This document shows positions 18,093 to 24,738 of a stretch of 64,000 nucleotides of DNA, piece by piece. Position numbers and translations under genes: made by a program. The notes under the pieces are model-generated. The model was not told where the DNA came from. It made no database searches and was given only the letters and a program-made list of their open reading frames with translations. The stretch is taken from NCBI GenBank assembly GCA_965206975.1, contig OZ242253.1, positions 2,108,001 to 2,172,000 on the forward strand. The letters run 5' to 3'. The stretch comes from JAAXGI01 sp965206975 (GTDB lineage: Bacteria > Gemmatimonadota > Gemmatimonadetes > Longimicrobiales > Gaopeijiaceae). The stretch's first letter is position 1, and every line of letters starts with the position of its first letter.

Positions 18093-19093
18093 TGGCCGCT
18101 GCCTCCCTGGCTCGGGAGGTCGGCGCCGCGCCGGCGTGCCGAGCACTGGGTGTGGCGCGTGCCACGTTCTACCGGCGCCGTAAGCCCACGACCGGGCACC
18201 AGCAGCCCAGGCAGCGCCCCGCCCGGGCTCTCGATGAATCCGAGCGCGAGAAGGTGCGTGAGACCCTCGCTTGCCCGCGCTTCGTCGACCGATCTCCCGC
18301 AGAGGTTGTGGCCACCCTCCTCGACGAGGGCGAGTACCTCTGCTCAGAACGCACGATGTACAGGATCCTCCAGGAGGATCACCCCGTGCGCGAGCGGCGC
18401 AGTCAGCTCACGCATCCCGCCTACACGAAGCCCCAGCTCGTGGCCACGGCACCGAACCAGACCTGGTCGTGGGACATCACCCGGCTTCTCGGACCCGAGA
18501 AGTGGTCGTACTTCTACCTCTACGTCCTCATCGACATCTTCAGCCGGTACGTGGTCGGATGGATGGTCGCCGCCCGCGAGAACTCCGCGCTCGCCAGCCG
18601 GCTCATCCAGGAGAGCTGCCTCAAGCAGGATGTCCAGCCCGAGACGCTGACCCTGCACTCCGACCGCGGGGCCCCGATGACCAGCAAGTGCACGGCCCAG
18701 CTGCTCGCCGACCTCGGGATCACCCGCTCGCTCGGCCGTCCCCGGGTCAGCGACGACAACCCCTTCTCGGAGGCGCACTTCAAGACCGTCAAATACTACC
18801 CCGACTTCCCCGGACGCTTCGCCGACATCGGCGCGGCGATCGACTTCTGCCGATCCTTCTTCCCTTGGTACAACCATGAGCATCGCCACGGCGGAATCGC
18901 GATGCTCACCCCGGATGATGTCCATCACGACCGAGCCCGTGACGTGCTCGCCCAGCGTGAGCGCACTCTCCAGCAGGCGTGGTCCGAACACCCTGAACGC
19001 TTCGTGCAGGGAATCCCCACGCCCCAGCCTCTCCCAACGGAGGTCTGGATCAATCCACCAGCTGCGGCTCCGACACCGCAGCCTGCTCACTAA
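18092..19093 (+). CDS. IS3-family OrfB transposase (rve integrase core)
   Basis: 333 residues. An HTH_21-like N terminus precedes the integrase core with the DDE triad: D in TWSWDITRLLGP, D in TLHSDRGAPM and E in NPFSEAHFKTVKY. It overlaps OrfA by one base (TGATG), implying coupled translation rather than a slippery-site fusion. The C terminus is Pro-rich. The frame is intact, so this copy may be functional. Confidence 0.85.
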   Translation: MAAASLAREVGAAPACRALGVARATFYRRRKPTTGHQQPRQRPARALDESEREKVRETLACPRFVDRSPAEVVATLLDEGEYLCSERTMYRILQEDHPVRERRSQLTHPAYTKPQLVATAPNQTWSWDITRLLGPEKWSYFYLYVLIDIFSRYVVGWMVAARENSALASRLIQESCLKQDVQPETLTLHSDRGAPMTSKCTAQLLADLGITRSLGRPRVSDDNPFSEAHFKTVKYYPDFPGRFADIGAAIDFCRSFFPWYNHEHRHGGIAMLTPDDVHHDRARDVLAQRERTLQQAWSEHPERFVQGIPTPQPLPTEVWINPPAAAPTPQPAH

Positions 19094-19128
19094 TCTATGA
19101 CTCCCCGTGTCTCATCGCTGTTGACAGG

Positions 19129-19419
19129 TTCCGGATCCGCATCCGGTATCCGTGGCATCCGCTGGTTGATACTGAGCTTCTAGTCACCGGCTGCCGGGAC
19201 CGTGGCGGGCGGGCCAGCTATGTCGTGACGCTTCCTGACGGCACGAAGACGGAGGTGCCGGTGTGGATGGCGGAAGCCGATGCGGCGCTTGACGGCACGG
19301 CTGTGGAGCGCCCGGTCTTGAGCGTGCGGGCGCTTGAGTCGCTCCGCCGTCTGTTGGACGCCTCGGACCTACTCGATGATCCTGCTGTGGTGCCTTCCCC
19401 ACCCTCAGCGGGAGATTAG
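19129..19419 (+). pseudogene. DUF5372-like accessory gene of the recombinase element, 5' truncated
   Basis: The open frame begins at the IS3 right end with FRIRIRYPWHPLVDTELLV and runs through SYVVTLPDGTKTEVPVWMAE to TAG at 19417-19419. The F-x-V/I-x(n)-P-x-HP-L pattern and the neighbourhood match the small DUF5372-type proteins that accompany this recombinase class. Only about the first dozen residues and the start codon appear to be missing. Function unknown. Confidence 0.55.
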
Positions 19420-19421
19420 CA

Positions 19422-19574
19422 ATGATGAAGCTGCAGCGATCGCTGCCGTTGGGATCTGGACCGGTTCGATGGGACACCCTGCCGCCGGAAGCAAGGGCGA
19501 AGGTGCTGGAGTTATGGGTTCGTCTGCTCGAGCTCATAGCGACCGAGACGACAGAGGAGGAAGGCCGGTCATGA
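19422..19574 (+). CDS. 50-residue accessory protein of the recombinase element
   Basis: ATG at 19422, two bases after the DUF5372 stop, ending TGA at 19572-19574, which overlaps the recombinase start as ATGA. The sequence includes MMKLQRSLPLGSGPVRWDTL and a helical LWVRLLELIATE. Its position between the other two genes with translational overlap suggests a genuine conserved component, perhaps a helper or expression coupler. I know no function for it. Confidence 0.6.
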   Translation: MMKLQRSLPLGSGPVRWDTLPPEARAKVLELWVRLLELIATETTEEEGRS

Positions 19575-21670
19575 TGCCGGCGAAGCTAAGTCGAGCCCAT
19601 CTGGAGCGGGCCGCGTATGTCTACGTTCGGCAGTCCACGCCGACCCAGGTTCTGGAGAACCTGGAGAGCCGGAGACGCCAGTATGGCCTCACGGATCGGG
19701 CGAGAACCCTGGGCTTCCGGCGGGTGGAGGTTGTGGACGAGGACCTTGGACGGTCAGGCTCGGGCCGTGTGGCTCGACCCGGGTTCGAGCGCTTGGTCTC
19801 AGCCGTGTGCCTGGAGCAGGTCGGGGGCGTGTTCGCACTCGAGGCTTCGCGCCTGGCCAGAAACAACCGCGACTGGTCGCACCTCGTGGATCTCTGTGGG
19901 TTGACGCGGACCCTGATCGTCGACGCTGAAGGCATCTACGATCCCCGAGAGTCCAACGATCGGCTACTCCTGGGGCTGAAAGGCACGATGAGCGAGTGGG
20001 AGCTCGGGATGCTTCGGCAGCGCTCTCTGGCCGCGATCCGGCAGAAGGCCGAACGGGGCGAGTTCTACACCACGGTGCCCATCGGCTACATCCGAACACG
20101 GGACAACCGCTGCGAGCGGGATCCCGATCGGCGGATCCAGGAGATGATCGGGCTCGTGTTCCGGAAGTTCGAAGAGATGGGAAGCATCCGGCAGGTGCTC
20201 CTCTGGTTCCGGAGCGAGGGCGTGGAGCTACCGGCCGTCGAGTACGGTCCCTTCGGCCGAGGGGTGATCTGGAAGCTTCCGGTCTACAACACGATACGCA
20301 ACGTTCTCACGAACCCGATCTACGGAGGAGCGTACGCTTACGGGCGAACCCGGACGCGGACCGCGGTTGAGGGTGGACGGGCAGTGAGGCGCCCGGGCCT
20401 GCGTCTTCCGCAAAGTGAGTGGCGGGTGTTGATCCCTGACCATCATGAGGGCTACGTGAGCTGGGACCACTTCCAGAACACGCAGCGACAGATCGCGGAG
20501 AACACTCAAAGGAAAGGACTGATGAGCCGGGGGACACCCCGGCACGGGCCTGCCCTGGTCGCGGGGCTGCTCCGGTGCCGGCGTTGCGGACGCCGGTTGC
20601 ACGTCGCCTACTCGGGAAAGGACGGCCGGGTGCCCCGCTATGCCTGCCGCGGCGCATCGGTGAACCATGGGACGGGACCGTGTCTGTCGTTCGGAGGACT
20701 CGCGGTGGACCGCGCCGTCGAGGCAGCGGTCCTCGCGATCCTGGAGCCGGGAGCGGCGGAGGCAGCCCTGGAAGCACAAAGTCAGGCAGAAGCCCAGGCG
20801 GTAGAGCGCCGGGAGCTGTTCGAACTGAAGCTGCAGCAGGCGCGGTACGAAGCCGAGCGGGCCCGCCGGCAGTACGATGTCGTCGATCCCGAGAACCGCC
20901 TGGTGGCCGCTGAGCTGGAATATCGGTGGAACGACGCACTGGCCACTGTGAGCGAGCTTGAGCGGGAGCGGGTTGGGTTGGAGGAGAAGGCTCGGCACAC
21001 CCAGGCTGCGGTCGACCGAGAGGCTCTGACCCGCCTGGCGGACGAGCTGCCTCGAGTGTGGAACCATCCGAGCGCCGATCTACGGCTGAAGAAGCGGATC
21101 GTGCGCACACTCATCGAGGAGATCCTCGTCGAGGTGGACGACGAGCGTGCACAGATCGACCTCGTGATCCGATGGGCGGGAGGCCAGCACAGCCAACTCC
21201 AGCTCCGAAAGCGCCGTACCGGCGAGCATCGGTACCGGACCGCTCGCACGGTGGTCGATCTGGTAAGGGAACTTGCGCCACTTCTTCCCGATGGACAGAT
21301 CACACGGGTCCTCAATCGGTTGGGACTGCGCACCGGGAGAGGCAACACCTGGATCACGAGTCGCGTGGTCTCGCTCCGCAACCGTAACGGAATCCCGGTC
21401 CATGATAGAAGCGCCCCTGAGCGGACTGGAATCGTTACGATGGAGCAAGCGGCGGCGACGTTGGGCGTTAGCCCCACCACCGTGAGGAGGTTGATCCGAC
21501 TTCAGATCCTGCCTGGTCGCCAGGTGGTGCCCTATGCCCCCTGGATCATCGAGGCGGATGACCTGGAGAGCAGAGACGTGCGGAACTACGTCGACACAGT
21601 AAAGAGAGGACAAACTCGGCCGCGAACTGTGGACGTGAATCAGTTAACGGTCGACAACACAAGCACATAG
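19571..21670 (+). CDS. Large serine recombinase (resolvase + recombinase + zinc beta-ribbon)
   Basis: 699 residues from the ATG at 19571, chosen for the ATGA overlap with the small gene. Resolvase domain: residues 14-150 with the nucleophile Ser22 in YVRQST and EASRLARNNRDW. Recombinase domain: about 165-330 (PIGYIRTRD, NPIYGGAYAYGRTRT). Zinc ribbon: C336-RR-C339 and later Cys residues. A coiled coil (about 385-450) and a C-terminal MerR-like HTH (MEQAAATLGVSPTTVRRLIR) follow. It would cut and rejoin DNA through phosphoserine links to move the element. The frame is intact, so the element could be active despite the IS3 insertion. Confidence 0.9.
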   Translation: MMPAKLSRAHLERAAYVYVRQSTPTQVLENLESRRRQYGLTDRARTLGFRRVEVVDEDLGRSGSGRVARPGFERLVSAVCLEQVGGVFALEASRLARNNRDWSHLVDLCGLTRTLIVDAEGIYDPRESNDRLLLGLKGTMSEWELGMLRQRSLAAIRQKAERGEFYTTVPIGYIRTRDNRCERDPDRRIQEMIGLVFRKFEEMGSIRQVLLWFRSEGVELPAVEYGPFGRGVIWKLPVYNTIRNVLTNPIYGGAYAYGRTRTRTAVEGGRAVRRPGLRLPQSEWRVLIPDHHEGYVSWDHFQNTQRQIAENTQRKGLMSRGTPRHGPALVAGLLRCRRCGRRLHVAYSGKDGRVPRYACRGASVNHGTGPCLSFGGLAVDRAVEAAVLAILEPGAAEAALEAQSQAEAQAVERRELFELKLQQARYEAERARRQYDVVDPENRLVAAELEYRWNDALATVSELERERVGLEEKARHTQAAVDREALTRLADELPRVWNHPSADLRLKKRIVRTLIEEILVEVDDERAQIDLVIRWAGGQHSQLQLRKRRTGEHRYRTARTVVDLVRELAPLLPDGQITRVLNRLGLRTGRGNTWITSRVVSLRNRNGIPVHDRSAPERTGIVTMEQAAATLGVSPTTVRRLIRLQILPGRQVVPYAPWIIEADDLESRDVRNYVDTVKRGQTRPRTVDVNQLTVDNTST

Positions 21671-21698
21671 CGAGGTGGTGCAGTATGTCGTTGGATCA

Positions 21699-21706
21699 GG
21701 CGGGCC
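21699..21706. repeat. Right direct repeat GGCGGGCC at the recombinase-element insertion
   Basis: Pairs with 17495-17502. The minus-strand istB reading FLGPP ends here and resumes as GVGKT at the left copy. Confidence 0.7.
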
Positions 21707-22033
21707 GAGGAAGACGACGTTCTCCTTGCGCTCGAGGAACCCGAGCTCGTGCAGCGAGTCGATCTGCTCCCGCTTGACCGAGGGCTGGAAGGCGAAGTCG
21801 AAGTCCGCGAGCGTCTTGATCGCCGGGAGACGGCTGGATCGCATGGCCGTGGCGAGCCGCCGGCTGTTGCGTAGCGTGATCTGGGCGGCCAGCAGCCGCT
21901 CGATGGCTTCGGCCGCGGTGCTTGCGCCGCCGTCCACGCCAGCGAGCACTTCATCAAGGGCTTCCAGGGCACCAGGCATCTTCAGATCGGCCAGCTGGGC
22001 CGAGATGCGCGCGCTCCTGGACCGGGACTTCAC
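21699..22033 (-). pseudogene. istB: istB, 5' part
   Basis: Starts with GTG at 22033, overlapping the istA stop as GTGA, the usual IS21 arrangement. The sequence (KSRSRSARISAQLADLKMPG, later FLERKENVVFLGPP) is the IstB N-terminal helical region up to the P-loop, where the recombinase element splits it. Inactive in this copy. Confidence 0.85.
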
Positions 22034-23067
22034 GAGAGCTCTCCCGTGATCGCGGCATACTCGGACAGCGGACGGCGTTGGACCTCCACGACCCGGGGTG
22101 CCGAGGGTGCGGCAGTCTGTGTCGTCCAGGACTCGGAGCGCGGCACCACGGGACGGTACGGCCAAGGAGCCAAGGAACTCAGGTGGGGCCTCTCCACCTC
22201 GAACCGGTCCGCCACGCGCTCCTTCAGCGTACCGTGGACCCGAGCGTTCGCCACGCTGTCGAGCCACAGCCGGGTCCGCGCGTTGAGGTCGTCGTCGGAG
22301 ACGAAGTCCCGGCCGTAGAAGAAGTTGTCCCGGATGTAGCGAACCGGCCGCTCGACCTTCCCCTTCGTCTGGGCGCGGTAGGGGCGGCACGCCCGGATCC
22401 GGAAGCGCCAGTGGCGGCTGAAGCGCAGGAACTCCGGGTTCTCGACCAGCCGTCCGCCCTCGTCCCGTCTGTCGCCGGTGATGACGGCCTTCATCTGGTC
22501 GAACAGAAGCTCCGACGGCACGCCGCCGAAGTAGGCGAACGACGCTTCCAGCCCCCGCATCACGACCGGCATGGTCTGGCGCTCGTAGAACCTCAGCCAC
22601 ATCAGCCGCGAGTAGCCCAGCACCACGATCAGCGCATGCCGCCTGCCCCACGGCAGCCGGAAGTCCGCGAAGTCCACCTGCCCCTGGTGGCCCGGAGGGG
22701 TCTCGAACCTCTGGACCGGCTCCACAGGCTCCCCTGGCCGGACCTTGCGCACGTAGCGCTTCACCTGGCCGTAGCCGCCCCGATAGCCCGCTGCCTGCAC
22801 CTCGTTGAACAGCCGAACGGCGCTCAGCTTCGGGTACTCGGCCAGGCGAGCGTCAATGATCCCCTTGTAGGGGTCGAGCTTCGACGGCCGCCGTGGCCTA
22901 GGTCCGTATCTCACCCCCCTGCTGTCCGCGCCACGGTCGAGTTCCCCCGCCTCGATCCAGCTGTACACGGTCCTCCTGCTGACCTTCAGATGCCGGGCAA
23001 TCTCCGCCTTCGCCATCCCCTGCTCGAGATAATGTCGCAACAGCACCCGCTTCTCTCTCCCGATCAC
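22030..23067 (-). CDS. istA: IstA, IS21-family transposase
   Basis: 345 residues from the GTG at 23067, chosen because GAGGAGG lies 6 nt upstream and family members begin with this IGREKRVLLRHYLEQG sequence. N-terminal HTH (MAKAEIARHLKVSRRTVYSW), integrase core with D in QVDFADFRLP, D in ELLFDQMKAV and E in TKGKVERPVRYI. Intact, but its partner istB is split, so transposition would need IstB from elsewhere. Confidence 0.85.
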   Translation of the reverse strand: MIGREKRVLLRHYLEQGMAKAEIARHLKVSRRTVYSWIEAGELDRGADSRGVRYGPRPRRPSKLDPYKGIIDARLAEYPKLSAVRLFNEVQAAGYRGGYGQVKRYVRKVRPGEPVEPVQRFETPPGHQGQVDFADFRLPWGRRHALIVVLGYSRLMWLRFYERQTMPVVMRGLEASFAYFGGVPSELLFDQMKAVITGDRRDEGGRLVENPEFLRFSRHWRFRIRACRPYRAQTKGKVERPVRYIRDNFFYGRDFVSDDDLNARTRLWLDSVANARVHGTLKERVADRFEVERPHLSSLAPWPYRPVVPRSESWTTQTAAPSAPRVVEVQRRPLSEYAAITGELS

Positions 23068-23253
23068 TGCGCCTCCTCCGTTGCATGGAGACGCAAGAAT
23101 ACCGAGCCGACCTGAAAACACTCCCCGATCCCGGGCCCAACCCCCTACCGACCTCCCCACCCGGCCCACGAAGTGTGCACCTTTCAGCGGCCACGTGGAG
23201 TGAACCCCCCAGGGTGGACAGTGGGGGTTGGCTGGATTGACCGGTTGAGGGTT

Positions 23254-24048
23254 TCAGGCTGCATAGACACTCTCGAATTCCTCAGGCGGCCTGTAGCCGA
23301 GGGAGGAGTGCAAGCGTCTTCGATTGTATACCTCCTCGAGGAAGTGGGGGAGTCGGTTGGCTAGGTCATCAATCGTGTTGTAGTCGTTTGCGAAGATCTC
23401 CTCGTGCTTCAGAGTTTTGAAGAAGCTCTCGACGTGCGCGTTGTCATAGGGATTTCCCCGCCGGGACATCGATCCTCGGATACCGTGGGCTGCGAGGCGT
23501 GAGCGGTAGGCTCGAGACGCATACTGGACCCCGCGATCGGAGTGGTGAACCAGGCCAGCCCGCGGCTGCCGAAGATCGAGCGCGGCGTCGAGTGCGGCTA
23601 GGCAAAGACGCGTGTCCAGGAGATGGCTGATGGCGTAGCCGATGACTCTGCGCGACCACGCGTCGAGCACGACGGCGAGGAAGACGAACCCGGTGGTGAG
23701 CCGGATGTAGGTGAGATCTGCCACCCAGAGCTCGTCGGGCCCCTCAGGAGTGATCGACGATCTCAGGTTCGGGTAGATGGGCTGCTTGTGATCGCTGTTC
23801 GTCGTAGCGAGCCATGCGCGTACCCGGTGGGGCGTGAGCGCGTGCTCACGCATGACACGCGCCACTCGCTTGTGATTGATCACCAGGCCACGTCTCCGGA
23901 GCTCGTGCGTGACCCGTCGGTATCCGTAGGCGGGGAACTCGGCCAGGATGTCTTCGATCCGAACGCGCAGGTCCGTATCGGCCTTCTCCCGGGCTGCCCG
24001 GTGGCTCGCATGCGGTCGCTTGTAGAAGGTGCTCCTCGCCATGTTCAT
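23254..24048 (-). CDS. IS3-family OrfB (rve integrase core)
   Basis: 264 residues from the ATG at 24048; the frame extends further upstream to the slippery site, so the functional protein is probably an OrfAB fusion (upstream frame reads DTTVAERRAAVDHLRSRGVP). HTH_21-like region, then D in LWVADLTYIR, D in VHHSDRGVQYAS and E in DNAHVESFFKTLKHEE. The C terminus has the typical NRRRLHSSLGYRPPEEFE. It differs in sequence from the other IS3 copy, so it is an independent element. Confidence 0.85.
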   Translation of the reverse strand: MNMARSTFYKRPHASHRAAREKADTDLRVRIEDILAEFPAYGYRRVTHELRRRGLVINHKRVARVMREHALTPHRVRAWLATTNSDHKQPIYPNLRSSITPEGPDELWVADLTYIRLTTGFVFLAVVLDAWSRRVIGYAISHLLDTRLCLAALDAALDLRQPRAGLVHHSDRGVQYASRAYRSRLAAHGIRGSMSRRGNPYDNAHVESFFKTLKHEEIFANDYNTIDDLANRLPHFLEEVYNRRRLHSSLGYRPPEEFESVYAA

Positions 24049-24408
24049 GAGGCTACATCCCCGTCGGATGGGGACGCCCCTGGACCGGAGATGATCGACG
24101 GCCGCGCGCCTTTCTGCGACGGTCGTATCAGCGCCCTTTTTTTCATGACGTCGAGCTCCATCGTCAGCTGACCGATCTTGCGCTCAAGCGCCGCAACCTT
24201 TGCCCCGTACTCGACAACCTGCTCCTGGAGGTGGATCTCCCTTGTGAGATCCCCTGCTTCGTACTTCTTGATCCAGACCATCAGCAGGGAGTGGGGGACC
24301 TCGTGTCGTGTCGCAATCGACCTCGCGCTGCCTTCTCCATCCAGATAGGCTTGGACGAGCTGGATCTTGAACTCTGTGCTGTACCCTCCTGTGGCGTCGA
24401 ACCGTCAT
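24045..24408 (-). pseudogene. IS3-family OrfA with an N-terminal frameshift
   Basis: ATG at 24408 follows GGGAGG on the minus strand. After about 8 codons (MTVRRHRR) the family sequence continues in another frame (YSTEFKIQLVQAYLDGEGSA, then HSLLMVWIKKYEAGDL), so one base is extra in the AGGAGGG run near 24385. The rest reads to TGA at 24045-24047, overlapping the OrfB start. Either a disabled OrfA or a homopolymer error. Confidence 0.65.
24134..24143 (-). promoter_or_regulatory. A7G slippery motif for programmed -1 frameshifting
   Basis: On the minus strand AAAAAAAGGG lies in the last third of OrfA. A -1 shift here enters the OrfB frame, which I checked to be open from this point to the OrfB ATG. 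This is the standard way IS3-family elements make the OrfAB transposase. Confidence 0.65.
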
Positions 24409-24509
24409 TGATCCTCCCAAGTGATTACGGAAGGTCAATCCATCGCCCCCTCAGTGTCTACTTTGGGGGGTTCCTCCAACGTCTGTGCAATTTTGCATGG
24501 CCGGTAACA

Positions 24510-24735
24510 GTCCCTATCTAACGGGGCGCGAGGTGCGTGTGGGGAGCGCCGGGGGGGGGGGGGCGCGGCTCAGGCGCTACGCCGCGGGCACGGGAGGAGA
24601 GGTCGAGACCCCGATTCCGGGCCTACGCGGCGATCCGAAGACCGGGGCTCGGGGCCGCTGGCACAAAGGATGCTCGAGAGCATGGAGGTGGAGGGCCAGG
24701 GCCGCTGATCCCGCAGTCCCTCTATTCGCGGACGA
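24510..24735 (+). mobile_element. Relic of the divergent IS256-type element, right part
   Basis: After the GTCCC duplication the sequence resumes as YLTGREVRV, RLRRYAAGTGGEVE, GDPKTGARG, parallel to YLSDRKVRV, RLRRRGAGEGGEVE, RRPGAVADR of the complete transposase. This completes the interruption at 16913. It contains a 13-G run (24551-24563), has lost its frame, and ends around 24735 against the quinoprotein gene. Confidence 0.7.
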
Positions 24736-24738
24736 GCC

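Larger units (their letters stand above)
17553..19114 (+). mobile_element. IS3-family insertion sequence (first copy)
   Basis: 1562 bp with two overlapping plus-strand transposase genes. Terminal repeats are short and imperfect: TGGGACACCTGG on the left, TGAGACACGGGG on the right when reversed. I could not find a convincing target duplication, so the borders are approximate to a few bases. It sits inside the recombinase element and has removed the N terminus of the DUF5372-like gene. Confidence 0.7.
17503..21698 (+). mobile_element. Serine-recombinase mobile element (three genes), itself split by an IS3 element
   Basis: The borders are defined by the exact interruption of istB. Contents on the plus strand: a DUF5372-like gene (N terminus lost), a 50-codon gene and a 699-residue serine recombinase, tightly coupled. 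The IS3-type element 17553-19114 is inserted near the left end. The right end reads GCAGTATGTCGTTGGATCAG; an almost identical end recurs reversed at 31648-31860, showing a second, degraded copy. Confidence 0.8.
23215..24460 (-). mobile_element. IS3-family insertion sequence (second copy) inside the IS21 left end
   Basis: About 1246 bp. The left end TGGACAGTGGGGG and the reversed right end TAGACACTGAGGG both continue to TGGATTGACC. OrfA and OrfB are on the minus strand with an A7G slippery motif. It lies between the two IS21 end-type repeats, so it inserted into the IS21 terminus. No clear target duplication seen. Confidence 0.75.
16914..24509 (-). mobile_element. IS21-family element, heavily interrupted
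   Basis: The left terminus starts TGTCAATGGCCATTGAAAAA at 16914. The right terminus, reversed from 24509, starts TGTTACCGGCCATGCAAAAT, and both continue to TGCACAG. Direct repeats GTCCC at 16909-16913 and 24510-24514 mark the target duplication, as expected for IS21 (4-8 bp). A further repeat of the end type (TGTGCACCTTTCAGCGGCCA, 23174-23193) sits inside the istA side, as IS21 elements often have. Genes istA and istB lie on the minus strand. Nested insertions at 17503-21698 and 23215-24460 inflate it to 7.6 kb; without them about 2.15 kb remains. Confidence 0.85.
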
